Of a stretch of DNA of 64,000 nucleotides, positions 31,842 to 42,683 are shown one piece after another. Source of the DNA: Salmonella enterica subsp. diarizonae (GTDB taxonomy: Bacteria > Pseudomonadota > Gammaproteobacteria > Enterobacterales > Enterobacteriaceae); contig NZ_VXJV01000001.1 of assembly GCF_008692785.1 (NCBI RefSeq), positions 310,001 to 374,000 of the forward strand. Reading direction: 5' to 3'. Made by a program: the position numbers and the translations under genes. The first letter of the stretch is position 1; every line of letters starts with the position of its first letter. The notes beneath the pieces were generated by a model. It was not told where the DNA came from. It worked only from the letters and a program-made list of their open reading frames with translations, and ran no database searches.

Positions 31842-32396
31842 TATTTACCTCTCTCTGTGATTCAAAATGAGACAACAAAACCGCCTTCTGCATCACGCTG
31901 CTGTCCAGTTGAAATAATCGAATAGTTAGCAACTATCATCATACTGAATAAAGAGAAGGGAATTTAAATGACGATATTTTGTGATACACATCAATTAATC
32001 CGCCACGATAAACCAGACGACTACCGTTTCAATCGTCAATAAATGCCCGCTATTAATAATATTTTTTAAAACGGGCAAATATGAAGAGTAATTTACACCT
32101 GCCCGTTTTCGTAGCAATAATTTAATTCGGGCATTCAGCCTGTGGTTTTTTAAATTAAACATCTCAAACGGTCATTTTTTTATGGAAATTAAAGTGATGA
32201 TAATCACAGAACGCTATGCTCTCAGGTATAAATGTGACCACCATCATATTAAAAGGCCTTTTTTATTTGAAAATGAATCCATGAGTTCATTCCGGACGCC
32301 AATTTATTACCGGTAAGAAAAGCGAACTCACCTAATTTTACGGTCTGGTGAGTAGAGCCGACCGCACGCAAAAGCTTCTGAACCAATGAGGATGCT
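31842..32396. promoter_or_regulatory. Divergent fucAO / fucPIKUR control region
   Basis: AT-rich and without a gene. A strong CRP site, AGTGATGATAATCACA (9 of 10 half-site bases), lies at 32193-32208 about 190 bp before fucP. A weaker one, TGTGATACACATCAAT, lies at 31980-31995 about 140 bp before fucA. FucR sites must also be here, but I do not know their consensus well enough to place them. The segment 32250-32396 is a long untranslated leader before fucP. Confidence 0.7.
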
Positions 32397-33713
32397 ATGG
32401 GAAACACAACAATACAAACGCAGAGTTTTCGTGCTGTGGATGCAGAGCAAAGCAAGAGCAAGCGCTACATTATTCCATTCGCCTTACTTTGCTCGCTATT
32501 TTTTCTATGGGCTGTCGCCAATAATCTGAATGACATTTTACTACCGCAATTTCAACAGGCTTTTACGCTAACCAACTTTCAGGCCGGACTGATTCAATCA
32601 GCCTTTTATTTCGGTTATTTCGTCATTCCAATTCCCGCCGGGATTTTGATGAAAAAACTCAGTTATAAAGCTGGGATTATCACCGGGCTTTTTTTGTATG
32701 CTTTTGGCGCCGCATTATTCTGGCCTGCCGCCGAAATAATGAATTATACATTATTTTTAATTGGCCTGTTTATCATCGCTGCCGGTTTAGGCTGTCTTGA
32801 AACTGCGGCCAACCCTTTTGTTACAGTATTGGGTCCAGAAAGCGGTGGCCATTTTCGGCTTAATCTGGCGCAAACTTTTAACTCCTTTGGCGCTATTATC
32901 GCCGTTGTGTTTGGGCAAAGTCTTATTTTGTCTAACGTGCCGCATCAATCACAGGAAGCGCTTGATAAAATGACGCCGGATCAGCTTAGCGCCTATAAAC
33001 ACAGTCTGGTGTTATCGGTACAAGCGCCATACATGATTATCGTCGCCATCGTATTAGTAGTTGCGCTGCTGATTATGCTGACCAAATTTCCGGCCCTGCA
33101 AAGTGACGATCACAGCGATGCTAAACAAAGCTCTTTCTTATCTTCTCTCTCCCGACTCATCCGTATCCGCCACTGGCGCTGGGCGGTGCTGGCGCAGTTC
33201 TGCTACGTGGGGGCGCAAACCGCCTGCTGGAGCTATCTGATCCGCTACGCCATTGAGGAGATCCCAGGAATGACGCCCGGCTTCGCCGCCAATTACCTGA
33301 CCGGCACGATGGTGTGCTTCTTTATCGGCCGTTTCACCGGTACCTGGCTTATCAGCCGCTTCGCGCCGCATAAAGTGCTGGCCGCCTACGCCCTGTTTGC
33401 CATGCTCCTGTGTCTGATTTCCGCCTTTAGCGGCGGACATATCGGCCTGCTGGCGCTGACGTTGTGTAGCGCATTTATGTCAATCCAGTACCCGACCATC
33501 TTCTCGCTGGGTATCAAAAATCTGGGACAGGACACTAAGTACGGCTCGTCTTTTATCGTCATGACCATCATTGGCGGCGGTATTGTCACGCCAGTAATGG
33601 GCTTCGTTAGCGACGCCGCAGGCAAAATCCCGACCGCTGAACTGGTTCCGGCATTGTGCTTTGCCATCATCTTCATCTTTGCCCGTTTCCGTTCACAAGC
33701 GGCGACAAACTGA
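32397..33713 (+). CDS. fucP: L-fucose:H+ symporter
   Basis: MFS transporter of the FHS family in the inner membrane. 438 residues, 12 predicted TM segments; the first is SLFFLWAVANNLNDILLPQF with the Asn and Asp of the family sugar/proton site near residues 43-46. The typical Glu in GLGCLETAANPF (~135) is present. AATGAGG is upstream of the ATG. First gene of the fucPIKUR operon; fucI follows after 31 bp. Confidence 0.97.
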   Translation: MGNTTIQTQSFRAVDAEQSKSKRYIIPFALLCSLFFLWAVANNLNDILLPQFQQAFTLTNFQAGLIQSAFYFGYFVIPIPAGILMKKLSYKAGIITGLFLYAFGAALFWPAAEIMNYTLFLIGLFIIAAGLGCLETAANPFVTVLGPESGGHFRLNLAQTFNSFGAIIAVVFGQSLILSNVPHQSQEALDKMTPDQLSAYKHSLVLSVQAPYMIIVAIVLVVALLIMLTKFPALQSDDHSDAKQSSFLSSLSRLIRIRHWRWAVLAQFCYVGAQTACWSYLIRYAIEEIPGMTPGFAANYLTGTMVCFFIGRFTGTWLISRFAPHKVLAAYALFAMLLCLISAFSGGHIGLLALTLCSAFMSIQYPTIFSLGIKNLGQDTKYGSSFIVMTIIGGGIVTPVMGFVSDAAGKIPTAELVPALCFAIIFIFARFRSQAATN

Positions 33714-33744
33714 ACATTTATCCGAATAACGTGAGGAATCTGTC

Positions 33745-35520
33745 ATGAAAAAAATCAGCTTACCGAAAATCGGTATCCGCCCGGTGATTGATGGACGTCG
33801 TATGGGCGTACGCGAGTCGCTCGAAGAGCAGACCATGAATATGGCGAAAGCGACGGCGGCACTCATCACCGAGAAAATCCGCCACGCCTGCGGGGCACAG
33901 GTGGAGTGCGTCATTGCAGATACCTGTATTGCCGGTATGGCGGAATCCGCCGCCTGTGAAGAAAAATTCAGCAGCCAGAACGTGGGCGTGACCATTACCG
34001 TTACGCCGTGCTGGTGCTATGGCAGCGAAACTATTGATATGGACCCGATGCGTCCGAAAGCCATCTGGGGCTTTAACGGCACAGAGCGTCCCGGGGCGGT
34101 TTACCTTGCCGCGGCGCTGGCGGCGCACAGCCAGAAAGGCATTCCGGCGTTCTCCATTTATGGCCATGACGTGCAGGATGCCGACGATACCTCCATTCCC
34201 GCCGACGTCGAAGAAAAACTGCTGCGTTTTGCGCGGGCAGGGTTAGCGGTAGCCAGTATGAAAGGCAAAAGCTACCTCTCCGTCGGCGGCGTGTCGATGG
34301 GGATCGCTGGTTCCATTGTCGATCATAACTTCTTTGAATCCTGGCTGGGCATGAAGGTGCAAGCGGTAGATATGACCGAACTGCGCCGCCGTATCGATCA
34401 GAAAATTTATGATGAGGCCGAACTGGAGATGGCGCTGGCGTGGGCGGATAAAAACTTCCGCTACGGCGAAGATCAGAACGCCCCGCAGTATAAGCGCAAT
34501 GAAGCCCAGAACCGCGCGGTGCTAAAAGAAAGCCTGCTGATGGCGCTGTGTATTCGCGACATGATGCAGGGCAACAAGACGCTGGCGGACAAAGGGTTAG
34601 TTGAAGAATCGCTGGGCTACAACGCCATTGCCGCCGGCTTCCAGGGCCAGCGCCACTGGACCGATCAATACCCGAACGGCGATACCGCCGAAGCGCTGCT
34701 CAACAGCTCTTTTGACTGGAACGGCGTACGCGAACCGTTTGTCGTCGCCACCGAAAATGACAGTCTGAACGGCGTAGCGATGCTATTTGGCCATCAACTC
34801 ACCGGTACCGCGCAGATTTTCGCCGACGTACGAACCTACTGGTCGCCGGAAGCTGTAGAACGCGTCACCGGCCAGGCGCTCAGCGGACTGGCGGAGCACG
34901 GCATTATTCACCTGATTAACTCCGGTTCTGCAGCTCTGGACGGTGCCTGTAAACAGCGCGATAGCGAAGGCAAGCCGACCATGAAGCCACACTGGGAAAT
35001 CAGCCAACAAGAGGCGGATGCATGTCTGGCGGCCACCGAATGGTGCCCGGCGATTCACGAATACTTCCGCGGCGGCGGCTACTCATCCCGTTTCCTGACC
35101 GAAGGTGGCGTGCCGTTCACTATGACCCGCGTGAATATCATCAAAGGCCTGGGGCCAGTACTGCAAATCGCCGAGGGCTGGAGCGTCGAACTGCCGAAAG
35201 CGATGCACGATCAGCTTGATGCCCGCACCAACTCTACCTGGCCTACCACCTGGTTTGCGCCGCGTCTTACCGGCAAAGGCCCGTTTACCGATGTCTATTC
35301 GGTGATGGCGAACTGGGGCGCTAACCACGGCGTACTCACCATCGGCCATGTAGGGGCGGACTTTATTACTCTCGCCGCGATGCTGCGTATCCCGGTATGT
35401 ATGCACAACGTAGAGGAGGCGAAGATCTACCGTCCTTCCGCCTGGGCGGCTCACGGTATGGATATTGAAGGCCAGGATTATCGCGCCTGCCAGAATTATG
35501 GCCCGCTGTATAAGCGTTAA
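33745..35520 (+). CDS. fucI: L-fucose isomerase
   Basis: Manganese-dependent ketol isomerase turning L-fucose into L-fuculose; it also acts on D-arabinose. The 591 residues equal the E. coli length. Metal ligands are expected in the C-terminal half (Glu337, Asp361 and His528 by E. coli numbering); [18 protein letters not shown] near 333-350 carries the Glu and [17 protein letters not shown] near 520-536 carries the His. The protein is a cytosolic hexamer in the family. Between it and fucK lies a BIME. Confidence 0.97.
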   Translation: MKKISLPKIGIRPVIDGRRMGVRESLEEQTMNMAKATAALITEKIRHACGAQVECVIADTCIAGMAESAACEEKFSSQNVGVTITVTPCWCYGSETIDMDPMRPKAIWGFNGTERPGAVYLAAALAAHSQKGIPAFSIYGHDVQDADDTSIPADVEEKLLRFARAGLAVASMKGKSYLSVGGVSMGIAGSIVDHNFFESWLGMKVQAVDMTELRRRIDQKIYDEAELEMALAWADKNFRYGEDQNAPQYKRNEAQNRAVLKESLLMALCIRDMMQGNKTLADKGLVEESLGYNAIAAGFQGQRHWTDQYPNGDTAEALLNSSFDWNGVREPFVVATENDSLNGVAMLFGHQLTGTAQIFADVRTYWSPEAVERVTGQALSGLAEHGIIHLINSGSAALDGACKQRDSEGKPTMKPHWEISQQEADACLAATEWCPAIHEYFRGGGYSSRFLTEGGVPFTMTRVNIIKGLGPVLQIAEGWSVELPKAMHDQLDARTNSTWPTTWFAPRLTGKGPFTDVYSVMANWGANHGVLTIGHVGADFITLAAMLRIPVCMHNVEEAKIYRPSAWAAHGMDIEGQDYRACQNYGPLYKR

Positions 35521-35530
35521 GACACCGGAT

Positions 35531-35598
35531 GCCGGATGGCGTTGCGCTTATCCGGCCTACAGCACCACGTAGGCCCGACAAGCGTAGCGCCATCGGGC
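35531..35598. repeat. BIME inside the fuc operon (fucI-fucK)
   Basis: Two facing REP units: gccggatggcgttgcgctta... at 35531-35560, and gtaggcccgacaagcg...catcgggc at 35569-35598. It fills most of the 97-bp fucI-fucK gap and ends 19 bp before the fucK ATG, close to its ribosome-binding site (ATGGAG). Confidence 0.88.
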
Positions 35599-35617
35599 GG
35601 CGTTTATGGAGTTATCT

Positions 35618-37036
35618 ATGAAACAAGACGTCATCCTGGTTCTCGACTGCGGCGCGACTAACGTTCGGGCGATCGCCGTTGATCGCCAGGGAAAAATTGT
35701 CGCCCGCGCCTCAATCGCTAATGCCAGCGACATTACCGTAGAAAATAGCGCCTGGCATCAGTGGTCGCTGGACGCCATTCTACAACGTTTCGCCGACTGC
35801 TGCAGGTCACTCTCCGGCGCCCTGGCAGAGTGTGTTGTTCGCGGTATTACGGTGACTACTTTCGGCGTCGATGGCGCGCTGGTCGATGCACAGGGCAAGC
35901 TGCTCTATCCGGTCATTAGTTGGAAATGCCCGCGGACCGCCGCCGTGATGGAAACGATCGAGCGCTATATCTCACCCCGGCAATTGCAGACGCTCTCCGG
36001 CGTCGGCGCGTTCAGCTTCAACACGCTGTATAAGCTGGTCTGGCTTAAAGAAAATCATCCGCGCTTGCTGGAGCAAGCTCACTGCTGGCTGTTTATCTCG
36101 TCGCTGATTAACCACCGTCTGACCGGCGAGTTTACGACCGATATCACTATGGCTGGCACCAGTCAGCTACTGGATATCCATCAGCGCGACTTTAGTCCGG
36201 AAATCTTGCAGGCGACAGGCCTGGCGCGCCGCCTGTTCCCACGTATCGTGGAAGCGGGCGCACCGATAGGCACGCTACAGACAGACGCGGCCAGGCTACT
36301 TGGGCTACCAGCGGGTGTCCCGGTGATCTCTGCCGGACACGATACTCAGTTCGCGTTATTCGGCGCTGGCGCGCAGCAAGGTGAACCGGTACTCTCCTCC
36401 GGAACGTGGGAGATTCTGATGGTTCGCAGCGGTCAGGTGGATACCTCGCTGCTCAGCCAGTATCCGGGCTCAACCTGTGAACTGGACAGTCAGTCGGGGC
36501 TTTATAACCCCGGAATGCAGTGGCTGGCCTCCGGAGTACTCGAATGGGTACGAAAACTGCTGTGGACGCCGGAAACGCCATGGCAAACGCTGATCGACGA
36601 AGCGCGTGCTATTCCCGCTGGCACGGAAGGCGTGCGGATGCAGTGCGATCTGCTCGCCTGTCAAAATGCAGGCTGGCAGGGCGTGACGCTCAATACCACC
36701 CGCGGCCATTTCTATCGCGCCGCGCTGGAAGGCCTGACGGCGCAACTTCAGCGTAATCTGCGCACGCTGGAGAAAATCGGTCATTTTAACGCCACAGAAC
36801 TGTTACTGGTTGGCGGCGGCAGTCGCAACACTTTGTGGAATCAAATGAAAGCTAATCATCTTGATATCCCTATCAAAGTGCTGGACGACGCAGAAACCAC
36901 CGTTGCCGGCGCCGCCATGTTCGGCTGGTACGGCGTAGGCGAATTTAGTAGCCCGGAGCAGGCGCGCGCGCAGGTCAATTATCAGTATCGCTATTTCTGG
37001 CCGCAAACCGAACCCGAAATTATTGAGGAAGTATGA
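35618..37036 (+). CDS. fucK: L-fuculokinase
   Basis: FGGY-family kinase phosphorylating L-fuculose at C1. It starts at [20 protein letters not shown] (472 residues), with ATGGAG just upstream; an ATG 12 bases earlier is in frame but lacks its own site. DCGATNVRA is the first phosphate motif, [13 protein letters not shown] begins the second half near 245, and [18 protein letters not shown] (~395) is the adenosine motif. The stop codon is 1 base before the fucU ATG. Confidence 0.96.
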   Translation: MKQDVILVLDCGATNVRAIAVDRQGKIVARASIANASDITVENSAWHQWSLDAILQRFADCCRSLSGALAECVVRGITVTTFGVDGALVDAQGKLLYPVISWKCPRTAAVMETIERYISPRQLQTLSGVGAFSFNTLYKLVWLKENHPRLLEQAHCWLFISSLINHRLTGEFTTDITMAGTSQLLDIHQRDFSPEILQATGLARRLFPRIVEAGAPIGTLQTDAARLLGLPAGVPVISAGHDTQFALFGAGAQQGEPVLSSGTWEILMVRSGQVDTSLLSQYPGSTCELDSQSGLYNPGMQWLASGVLEWVRKLLWTPETPWQTLIDEARAIPAGTEGVRMQCDLLACQNAGWQGVTLNTTRGHFYRAALEGLTAQLQRNLRTLEKIGHFNATELLLVGGGSRNTLWNQMKANHLDIPIKVLDDAETTVAGAAMFGWYGVGEFSSPEQARAQVNYQYRYFWPQTEPEIIEEV

Positions 37037-37037
37037 A

Positions 37038-37460
37038 ATGTTAAAAATCATTTCACCATTAATTTCCCCGACACTGCTCAAAGTGCTGGCCGAGATGGGC
37101 CACGGGGATGAAATCATTTTTTCCGACGCTCACTTTCCCGCGCAGAGTCTGGGCCCACAGGTGATTCGTGCCGATGGTCTTAGCGTCAGCGATCTACTGC
37201 GGGCAATTATTCCGCTATTTGAACTGGATAGCTACGCTCCACCGCTGGTGATGATGGCTGCCGTGGAAGGCGACACGCTCGACCCCAGCGTTGAAGCGCG
37301 CTATCGGAACGCCTTGTCATTAGAAGCGCCGTGCCCGGATATTGTTCGTCTCAACCGCTATGCGTTTTATGAACGGGCGCAAAAAGCGTTTGCGATCGTT
37401 ATCACAGGTGAGTGCGCGAAGTACGGAAATATTCTTTTAAAAAAAGGGGTAACGCCGTAA
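37038..37460 (+). CDS. fucU: L-fucose mutarotase
   Basis: Interconverts alpha and beta anomers of L-fucose (RbsD/FucU family), supplying the isomerase with the right anomer. The 140 residues match E. coli from [21 protein letters not shown]. The family catalytic His is in [10 protein letters not shown] near residue 32. GAGGAAG 8 bases before the ATG lies within the end of fucK, so translation is coupled. Confidence 0.95.
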   Translation: MLKIISPLISPTLLKVLAEMGHGDEIIFSDAHFPAQSLGPQVIRADGLSVSDLLRAIIPLFELDSYAPPLVMMAAVEGDTLDPSVEARYRNALSLEAPCPDIVRLNRYAFYERAQKAFAIVITGECAKYGNILLKKGVTP

Positions 37461-37517
37461 TCTCTTGTCGGTGCGCCCGCATGGCGCGGGCGTTCATCGA
37501 ATGATGGGGTGAGAAAA

Positions 37518-38228
37518 ATGAAAGCGGCACGCCAACAAGCGATAGTCGATCTGCTGATCAATCATAAAAGTCTGACCACCGAAGCGCTGGCCACCCGGCT
37601 TAACGTCAGTAAAGAGACCATCCGCCGCGATCTCAGTGAACTACAGACACAGGGAAAAGTGCTGCGTAATCACGGACGAGCTAAATATATTCATCGTGAA
37701 AATCAGGACAGCGGCGATCCATTCCATATCCGTCTGAAAAGTCATTATGCGCATAAAGCCGATATTGCCCGTGAAGCGTTAGCGTGGATAGAAGAAGGAA
37801 TGACGATTGCGCTGGATGCCAGTTCAACCTGCTGGTATCTGGCCCGCCAGTTGCCGGATATTCATGTTCAGGTTTTTACCAATAGCCATCCTATCTGTCA
37901 GGAACTGGGAAAACGCGAACACATTGCGCTGATAAGCTCCGGCGGTCAGCTTGAACGCAAATATGGCTGTTACGTTAATCCATCTCTTATCTCACAGTTA
38001 AAATCGCTTGATATCGATCTGTTCATCTTTTCCTGTGAGGGGATCGACGGCGGCGGCGATCTGTGGGACTCCAATGCGATCAACGCCGATTTTAAATCTA
38101 TCCTGCTCAGGCGCGCATCGCAGTCTTTATTATTGATTGATAAAAGTAAATTTAATCGTTCGGGAGAGGCGCGCATCGGGCATCTGGATAACGTGACGCA
38201 TATTGTTTCAGATGCGCCGCAGTCGTAG
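37518..38228 (+). CDS. fucR: L-fucose operon activator (DeoR family), C-terminally shortened by a REP
   Basis: DeoR-type regulator activated by fuculose 1-phosphate. The N-terminal HTH is TTEALATRLNVSKETIRRDL (residues ~21-40); the sugar-phosphate domain has LDASSTCWYLARQL and TNSHPICQELGKR. It starts at MKAARQQAIVDLLINH rather than the GTG 9 bases upstream. The length is 236 residues against about 243 in K-12: the ends diverge after IVSD, and the stop TAG (38226-38228) is itself part of a REP element. It is probably still functional, because only the tail is changed. Confidence 0.94.
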   Translation: MKAARQQAIVDLLINHKSLTTEALATRLNVSKETIRRDLSELQTQGKVLRNHGRAKYIHRENQDSGDPFHIRLKSHYAHKADIAREALAWIEEGMTIALDASSTCWYLARQLPDIHVQVFTNSHPICQELGKREHIALISSGGQLERKYGCYVNPSLISQLKSLDIDLFIFSCEGIDGGGDLWDSNAINADFKSILLRRASQSLLLIDKSKFNRSGEARIGHLDNVTHIVSDAPQS

Positions 38229-38252
38229 GCCGGATAAGCGTGCGCCATCCGG
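38225..38252. repeat. REP overlapping the fucR stop codon
   Basis: gtaggccggataagcgtgcgccatccgg, a REP unit whose first bases supply the fucR stop. A partial inverted unit (gctggatggcgactgcgcg) follows up to the rlmM stop. Confidence 0.85.
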
Positions 38253-38286
38253 TACTGATTACACGCTGGATGGCGACTGCGCGTTT

Positions 38287-39387
38287 TTATCGCTCGTCGC
38301 GACGCCCGCCGACGGCCGCCCACAAACGACGCACGTGCACCGTCACCTCTTCGCGATCGTGATAAAGCTGACGCGCCTGGATCTGCGCATTAACGCCATG
38401 CTCATCCAACTGCGCCTGAAGATACGCCAGGTTATGCGACACCTCTTCATAGCGTTTTTTCATCGGCAGTTTAAGATTAAAAATCGTCTCCCGACACCAG
38501 CCGTTCACCAGCCACTGCGCCATCAACGCGGTGACTTTGGCCGGCTTCTCCACCATATCGCAGACCATCCACGAAATATTATTCCGGTTCGGACGATACC
38601 TGAAGCCATCCTCGCGCAGCCAGGTCACCTGTCCGGTATCCATCAGGCTTTGCGCCATTGGGCCGTTATCTACGGAGTAGACCCACATGTTGCGCTTCAC
38701 TAACTGGTAAGTCCATCCGCCTGGACAGGCGCCCAAATCCACCGCATACATGCCGTTCGCCAGACGTTCATCCCACTCATCTTCCGGGATGAAAACGTGG
38801 AGCGCCTCTTCCAGTTTCAGCGTTGAGCGGCTCGGCGCATCGGACGGAAACTTCAAACGCGGGATGCCCATATAAAACGGTGAATTGTTATGCGCGAACG
38901 AATAACCGGTATAACAGCATCCTGGCGCGATAAAAAAGACATGGACTACCGGACGCTTCGGCGTTTCATAATTCGTCAATACTCCCGTATCCCGCAAAGC
39001 CGCACGCAGCGGCACCGTAAATTTGCGGCAGAACTTCATCAGTTCTTTACTTTCATTCGTGTCGGCGACTTCAACCCGTAGCTCGCCGCCCTTTTCCACT
39101 ACGCCCTGCAACATTCCGACAATCGGCGTAATTCTGTCTTCCGGTGGTAAATGTTGCAGCAGTTCGCCCACCACAAACCACTGGCGGGCGAAAATCAGCG
39201 AACTGAACGGCAGTTCGGAAATCAGCTTTTCGCCATCTTCCGGCTGGTAGCATTCATAAATGACATAGCCTGCGTTCTCTTTTACGCGCGCAAAACCAAA
39301 TATTTCCCGTTTTCCTGCTTTATCGGTAATTTCTGCGGCGCACTCTTTTTCAAACCCCGGACGGCAGAGCAATACAACTTTATTCAT
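38287..39387 (-). CDS. rlmM: 23S rRNA (cytidine-2498-2'-O) methyltransferase
   Basis: SAM-dependent 2'-O-methyltransferase acting on C2498 of 23S rRNA. The 366 residues equal E. coli RlmM. The N-terminal THUMP-like region is followed by a Rossmann domain with [17 protein letters not shown] near 218-234 (SAM motif I plus the family Cys-Pro-Gly-Gly-Trp) and [13 protein letters not shown] (catalytic Asp) near 289. Its ATG overlaps the end of ygdD by 8 bases. Confidence 0.97.
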   Translation of the reverse strand: MNKVVLLCRPGFEKECAAEITDKAGKREIFGFARVKENAGYVIYECYQPEDGEKLISELPFSSLIFARQWFVVGELLQHLPPEDRITPIVGMLQGVVEKGGELRVEVADTNESKELMKFCRKFTVPLRAALRDTGVLTNYETPKRPVVHVFFIAPGCCYTGYSFAHNNSPFYMGIPRLKFPSDAPSRSTLKLEEALHVFIPEDEWDERLANGMYAVDLGACPGGWTYQLVKRNMWVYSVDNGPMAQSLMDTGQVTWLREDGFRYRPNRNNISWMVCDMVEKPAKVTALMAQWLVNGWCRETIFNLKLPMKKRYEEVSHNLAYLQAQLDEHGVNAQIQARQLYHDREEVTVHVRRLWAAVGGRRDER

Positions 39388-39775
39388 GGCTCGCGCCCTT
39401 ACGTTTCATACGAATAGCGCCAATCAGCAATAGCGCCCAGCCTACCAGGAAACTGACGCCGCCGACAGGCGTGATATACGCCCACAGGCGCAAATGCGAA
39501 AGCGCAAGACAGTACAGGCTGCCGCTAAACAGCACCGTACCCAGCGCCAGAAAAACGCTGCTCCAGTAAAACCAGATGCTGATACGGCGCTGCATCGCCA
39601 CCGCTAGACCAAAGATCGCCAGCGTATGGAACGCCTGATATTGCAGGCCGGTCTGAATCCAGCCCATTTCAACCACGCCCAGGGTTTTACTCAAAACATG
39701 CGCCCCAAACGCGCCCAGAGCAACGTAAATAAAACCGCTGATAGCGGCGACAATCAGCATAAAACGGCTGGTCAT
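39380..39775 (-). CDS. ygdD: DUF423 inner-membrane protein YgdD
   Basis: A 131-residue protein of unknown function with four hydrophobic segments (about 4-24, 44-63, 69-91 and 100-122) and the conserved [15 protein letters not shown] near residue 15, so it is an integral inner-membrane protein. The second of two close ATGs (39775) is chosen because TAGGGT is then 6 bases away. It lies between gcvA and rlmM on the same strand and overlaps rlmM by 8 bases. Confidence 0.9.
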   Translation of the reverse strand: MTSRFMLIVAAISGFIYVALGAFGAHVLSKTLGVVEMGWIQTGLQYQAFHTLAIFGLAVAMQRRISIWFYWSSVFLALGTVLFSGSLYCLALSHLRLWAYITPVGGVSFLVGWALLLIGAIRMKRKGASHE

Positions 39776-39793
39776 GGTCATACCCTAAGTTAA

Positions 39794-40711
39794 TTATTGT
39801 TCGTAACGAAAACGGAATTTTTCTTGTTCCGTCGCCGCCTTCGCCAAAATCCACTGACGGAAAGCGGCTATTTTACCCAGTTCTGCCTGGCTGTCATGAC
39901 AAACCAGATAAAAAGCATTTTTACTCACCAGAACATCATTGAATGGGCACACCAGTCGCCCGGCTTCAATTTCAGACTGCGCCATGACATTATTCGCCAG
40001 CGCGATCCCCTGTCCGTGAATAGCGGCCTGTAGCACCATCGCGCTGTGGCTAAATATCGGCCCTTGCTGGACGTTAATATGGTTGAGCCCTAACTGACGA
40101 GTATAGGCCTGCCAGTCACGCCGGGAGGCATCGTGCAATAGCGTATGTTTCGCCAGATCTTCCGGCGTCTTTAATGGTTTTTCGCCTGTGAGTAATAAAG
40201 GGGAACAGACGGGCAGTAAATATTCTGCGTATAATTTTTCGACGCGCAAGCCCGGCCAGTTTCCGCGGCCATAAAAAATCGCGACATCGACATCGTCTGC
40301 CAGTTTATCCTCCTGACGGTCAACGGCTTGTATCCTGACGTCAATTCCCGGATAAGCTGAGTTAAAGCTAGAGAGTCTGGGCACCAGCCACTGGATGGCA
40401 AAACTGGGCGGTAAACTCACCGTCAGCGCCCCTTTGGCGCTACGCGCCTGGAGCTTACGCGTTGCTTCCGTTAGCTGGGAAAATATCTCTTTAATGTCGA
40501 GAAAATAGCTTTGGCCTTCTTCCGTCAGCAGCAGCGAACGATTGCGGCGGCGAAACAGTTTTAGCCCCAAAAAATCCTCAAGTGACTTGATTTGGTGGCT
40601 TACTGCGGCCTGCGTCACAAAAAGTTCTTCCGCTGCCCGCGTAAAACTTAAGTGGCGCGCGGCAGCATCAAAAACGCGTAAAGCATTTAAAGGAGGTAAT
40701 CGTTTTGACAT
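39794..40711 (-). CDS. gcvA: Glycine cleavage operon regulator GcvA (LysR family)
   Basis: LysR-type regulator that activates gcvTHP with glycine, represses it with purines through GcvR, and activates gcvB. 305 residues, with an N-terminal HTH (LSFTRAAEELFVTQAAVSHQ, residues ~21-40) and a C-terminal effector domain. It is divergent from gcvB: the 127 bp between gcvA and the gcvB start must hold the GcvA sites for both. Confidence 0.97.
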   Translation of the reverse strand: MSKRLPPLNALRVFDAAARHLSFTRAAEELFVTQAAVSHQIKSLEDFLGLKLFRRRNRSLLLTEEGQSYFLDIKEIFSQLTEATRKLQARSAKGALTVSLPPSFAIQWLVPRLSSFNSAYPGIDVRIQAVDRQEDKLADDVDVAIFYGRGNWPGLRVEKLYAEYLLPVCSPLLLTGEKPLKTPEDLAKHTLLHDASRRDWQAYTRQLGLNHINVQQGPIFSHSAMVLQAAIHGQGIALANNVMAQSEIEAGRLVCPFNDVLVSKNAFYLVCHDSQAELGKIAAFRQWILAKAATEQEKFRFRYEQ

Positions 40712-40803
40712 GGCCTCTGGACTTAATGTCGAATGAATTTAACAAATAGGTAACACTATGTAACCTATTAGTTTTTTTAATCTGAGACATTATAAATTGT
40801 CCG

Positions 40804-40832
40804 TTGAGGTTCTACCAGCAAATACCTATAGT
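40804..40832 (+). promoter_or_regulatory. gcvB promoter
   Basis: -35 TTGAGG (40804-40809) and -10 TATAGT (40827-40832) with 17 bases between; the predicted start at 40839 equals the known GcvB 5' end sequence. Confidence 0.75.
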
Positions 40833-40838
40833 GGCGGC

Positions 40839-41044
40839 ACTTCCTGAGCCGGAACGAAAAGTTTTATCGGAATGCGTGTTCTGATGGGCTTTTGGCTTAC
40901 GGTTGTGATGTTGTGTTGTTGTGTTTGCAATTGGTCTGCTATTCAGACCACGGTAGCAAAGCTACCCTTTTTCACTTCCTGTACATTTACCCTGTCTGTC
41001 CATAGTGATTAATGTAGCACCGCCATATTGCGGTGCTTTTTTTT
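40839..41044 (+). ncRNA. gcvB: GcvB small RNA
   Basis: Hfq-dependent sRNA repressing many amino-acid and peptide transporter mRNAs. The 5' end ACTTCCTGAGCCGGAACG is as in E. coli. The GU-rich R1 seed region (ttgtgatgttgtgttgttgtg, about 40910-40931) is intact, followed by R2 and an internal hairpin (ggtagcaaagctaccc, about 40952-40967). It ends in the terminator gcaccgc-catatt-gcggtgc with eight T residues. A few loop bases differ from K-12. The length is about 206 nt. Confidence 0.97.
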
Positions 41045-41057
41045 GCATAACAAACGG

Positions 41058-41285
41058 TTAGTCTTCCAGAGCCACCATCTCTTTCACGTCAGTACGATTG
41101 ATCTGCTGTTTGTTGCCATTAGCGTCTTTATACGAAATCATACCGGTATCGTTATCGGTCTGGGGTTTACCGTCGGTCACAATGCTACGTCCGTCATTGG
41201 TGTGCATAACGTAATTAGGACCGGAACAGGCGCTCAGGGCAAAAGTCAGCATACATGCAGAGATAATTGCGGCAGTCTTTTTCAT
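41058..41285 (-). CDS. ygdI: Small lipoprotein YgdI
   Basis: A 75-residue lipoprotein of the DUF903 (YgdI/YgdR) family. The signal peptide [20 protein letters not shown] ends in the lipobox LSAC, with Cys20 lipidated. The mature part carries [17 protein letters not shown] and [16 protein letters not shown], an SH3-like fold in the family. AGGAGAAG precedes the ATG; the longer in-frame ORF to 41366 is not used. Its 3' end faces that of gcvB, 13 bases away. The role is unknown. Confidence 0.93.
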   Translation of the reverse strand: MKKTAAIISACMLTFALSACSGPNYVMHTNDGRSIVTDGKPQTDNDTGMISYKDANGNKQQINRTDVKEMVALED

Positions 41286-41477
41286 CTTCTTCTCCTTAAA
41301 GCTGTTTGTGCTATTTAAAGCGGACTCCGTAACAGGCTTAAACATTCGCCTAACATTATTCAGCATAACCTCCTTTACATAATTCGCCAGGATATACAGA
41401 CGATTCCGATGGTTAGGACAAACCTTGTATCAGCCGCACTTTTACGCCACGATCGGTAAACTGAACCGAGGAATATC

Positions 41478-42683
41478 ATGAACGCTTTTAATCCCACGCA
41501 GTTTCGCGCGCAGTTTCCCGCGCTAACCGATGCGGGTGTTTATCTCGATAGCGCCGCCACGGCATTAAAGCCGCAGGCGGTGATTGACGCCACGCACCAG
41601 TTTTATCGTTTGAGCGCCGGTAACGTTCATCGTAGCCAGTTCGCACAGGCGCAGCGCCTGACGGCGCAATATGAAGCGGCCAGAGCAAAAGCAGCGCGGC
41701 TGTTAAACGCGCCCGATGAAAAAAGTATCGTCTGGACACGCGGTACCACCGAAGCGATCAACATGGTGGCGCAGTGTTACGCTCGTTCCCGTCTGCGCCC
41801 CGGCGATGAAATTATCGTTAGCGTCGCCGAGCATCACGCCAACCTTGTGCCCTGGCTGATGGTGGCGCAACAAACCGGCGCGCACGTCATAAAACTGCCG
41901 CTTAATGACCGACGTCTTCCTGATGTTGAGCGTCTGCCGGAGCTGATCACGTCGCGCAGCCGGATTCTGGCACTAGGGCAAATGTCGAACGTAACGGGCG
42001 GCTGCCCGGATCTCGCGCACGCTATCAGCGCCGCTCACGCGGTGGGAATGGTAGTGATGGTGGATGGCGCGCAAGGCGCGGTACACTTCCCGGCGGATGT
42101 CCAGCAGCTTGATATCGATTTTTATGCTTTTTCCGCTCACAAACTGTATGGTCCAACCGGTATCGGCGTGCTGTACGGTAAGCCGGATCTCCTTGAGGCG
42201 ATGTCGCCCTGGCTTGGCGGCGGCAAGATGATCCGTGACGTTAGCTTTGAAGGTTTCACCACGCAAAGCGCTCCCTGGAAGCTGGAAGCGGGAACGCCTA
42301 ACGTCGCCGGGGTCATTGGCCTGAGCGCTGCGCTGGAATGGCTGTCCGACGTCGATATTGAACAAGCCGAAAACTGGAGCCGGGGGCTGGCGACTCTGGC
42401 GGAAGACGCATTGGCGAAACGGCCGGGCTTTCGCTCGTTCCGCTGCCAGGACTCCAGTCTGTTGGCCTTTGATTTTGTCGGCGTACACCACGGCGATATG
42501 GTGACGCTGCTGGCGGAATACGGTATTGCGCTCCGGGCCGGGCAACATTGCGCCCAGCCATTGCTGGCGGAACTTGGCGTAACAGGGACTCTGCGCGCCT
42601 CTTTTGCCCCGTATAATACCCAACATGATGTGGATGCGTTGGTTAACGCCGTTGACCGCGCACTGGAACTGCTGGTGGATTAA
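41478..42683 (+). CDS. csdA: Cysteine desulfurase CsdA
   Basis: PLP-dependent cysteine desulfurase/sulfinate desulfinase of the SufS class; it passes sulfur to CsdE. 401 residues; the PLP lysine is in [17 protein letters not shown] near residue 222 and the nucleophile Cys in [11 protein letters not shown] near 358. AGGAAT lies before the ATG. The stop overlaps the csdE start by one base (TAATG), as expected for tightly coupled partners. Confidence 0.97.
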   Translation: MNAFNPTQFRAQFPALTDAGVYLDSAATALKPQAVIDATHQFYRLSAGNVHRSQFAQAQRLTAQYEAARAKAARLLNAPDEKSIVWTRGTTEAINMVAQCYARSRLRPGDEIIVSVAEHHANLVPWLMVAQQTGAHVIKLPLNDRRLPDVERLPELITSRSRILALGQMSNVTGGCPDLAHAISAAHAVGMVVMVDGAQGAVHFPADVQQLDIDFYAFSAHKLYGPTGIGVLYGKPDLLEAMSPWLGGGKMIRDVSFEGFTTQSAPWKLEAGTPNVAGVIGLSAALEWLSDVDIEQAENWSRGLATLAEDALAKRPGFRSFRCQDSSLLAFDFVGVHHGDMVTLLAEYGIALRAGQHCAQPLLAELGVTGTLRASFAPYNTQHDVDALVNAVDRALELLVD

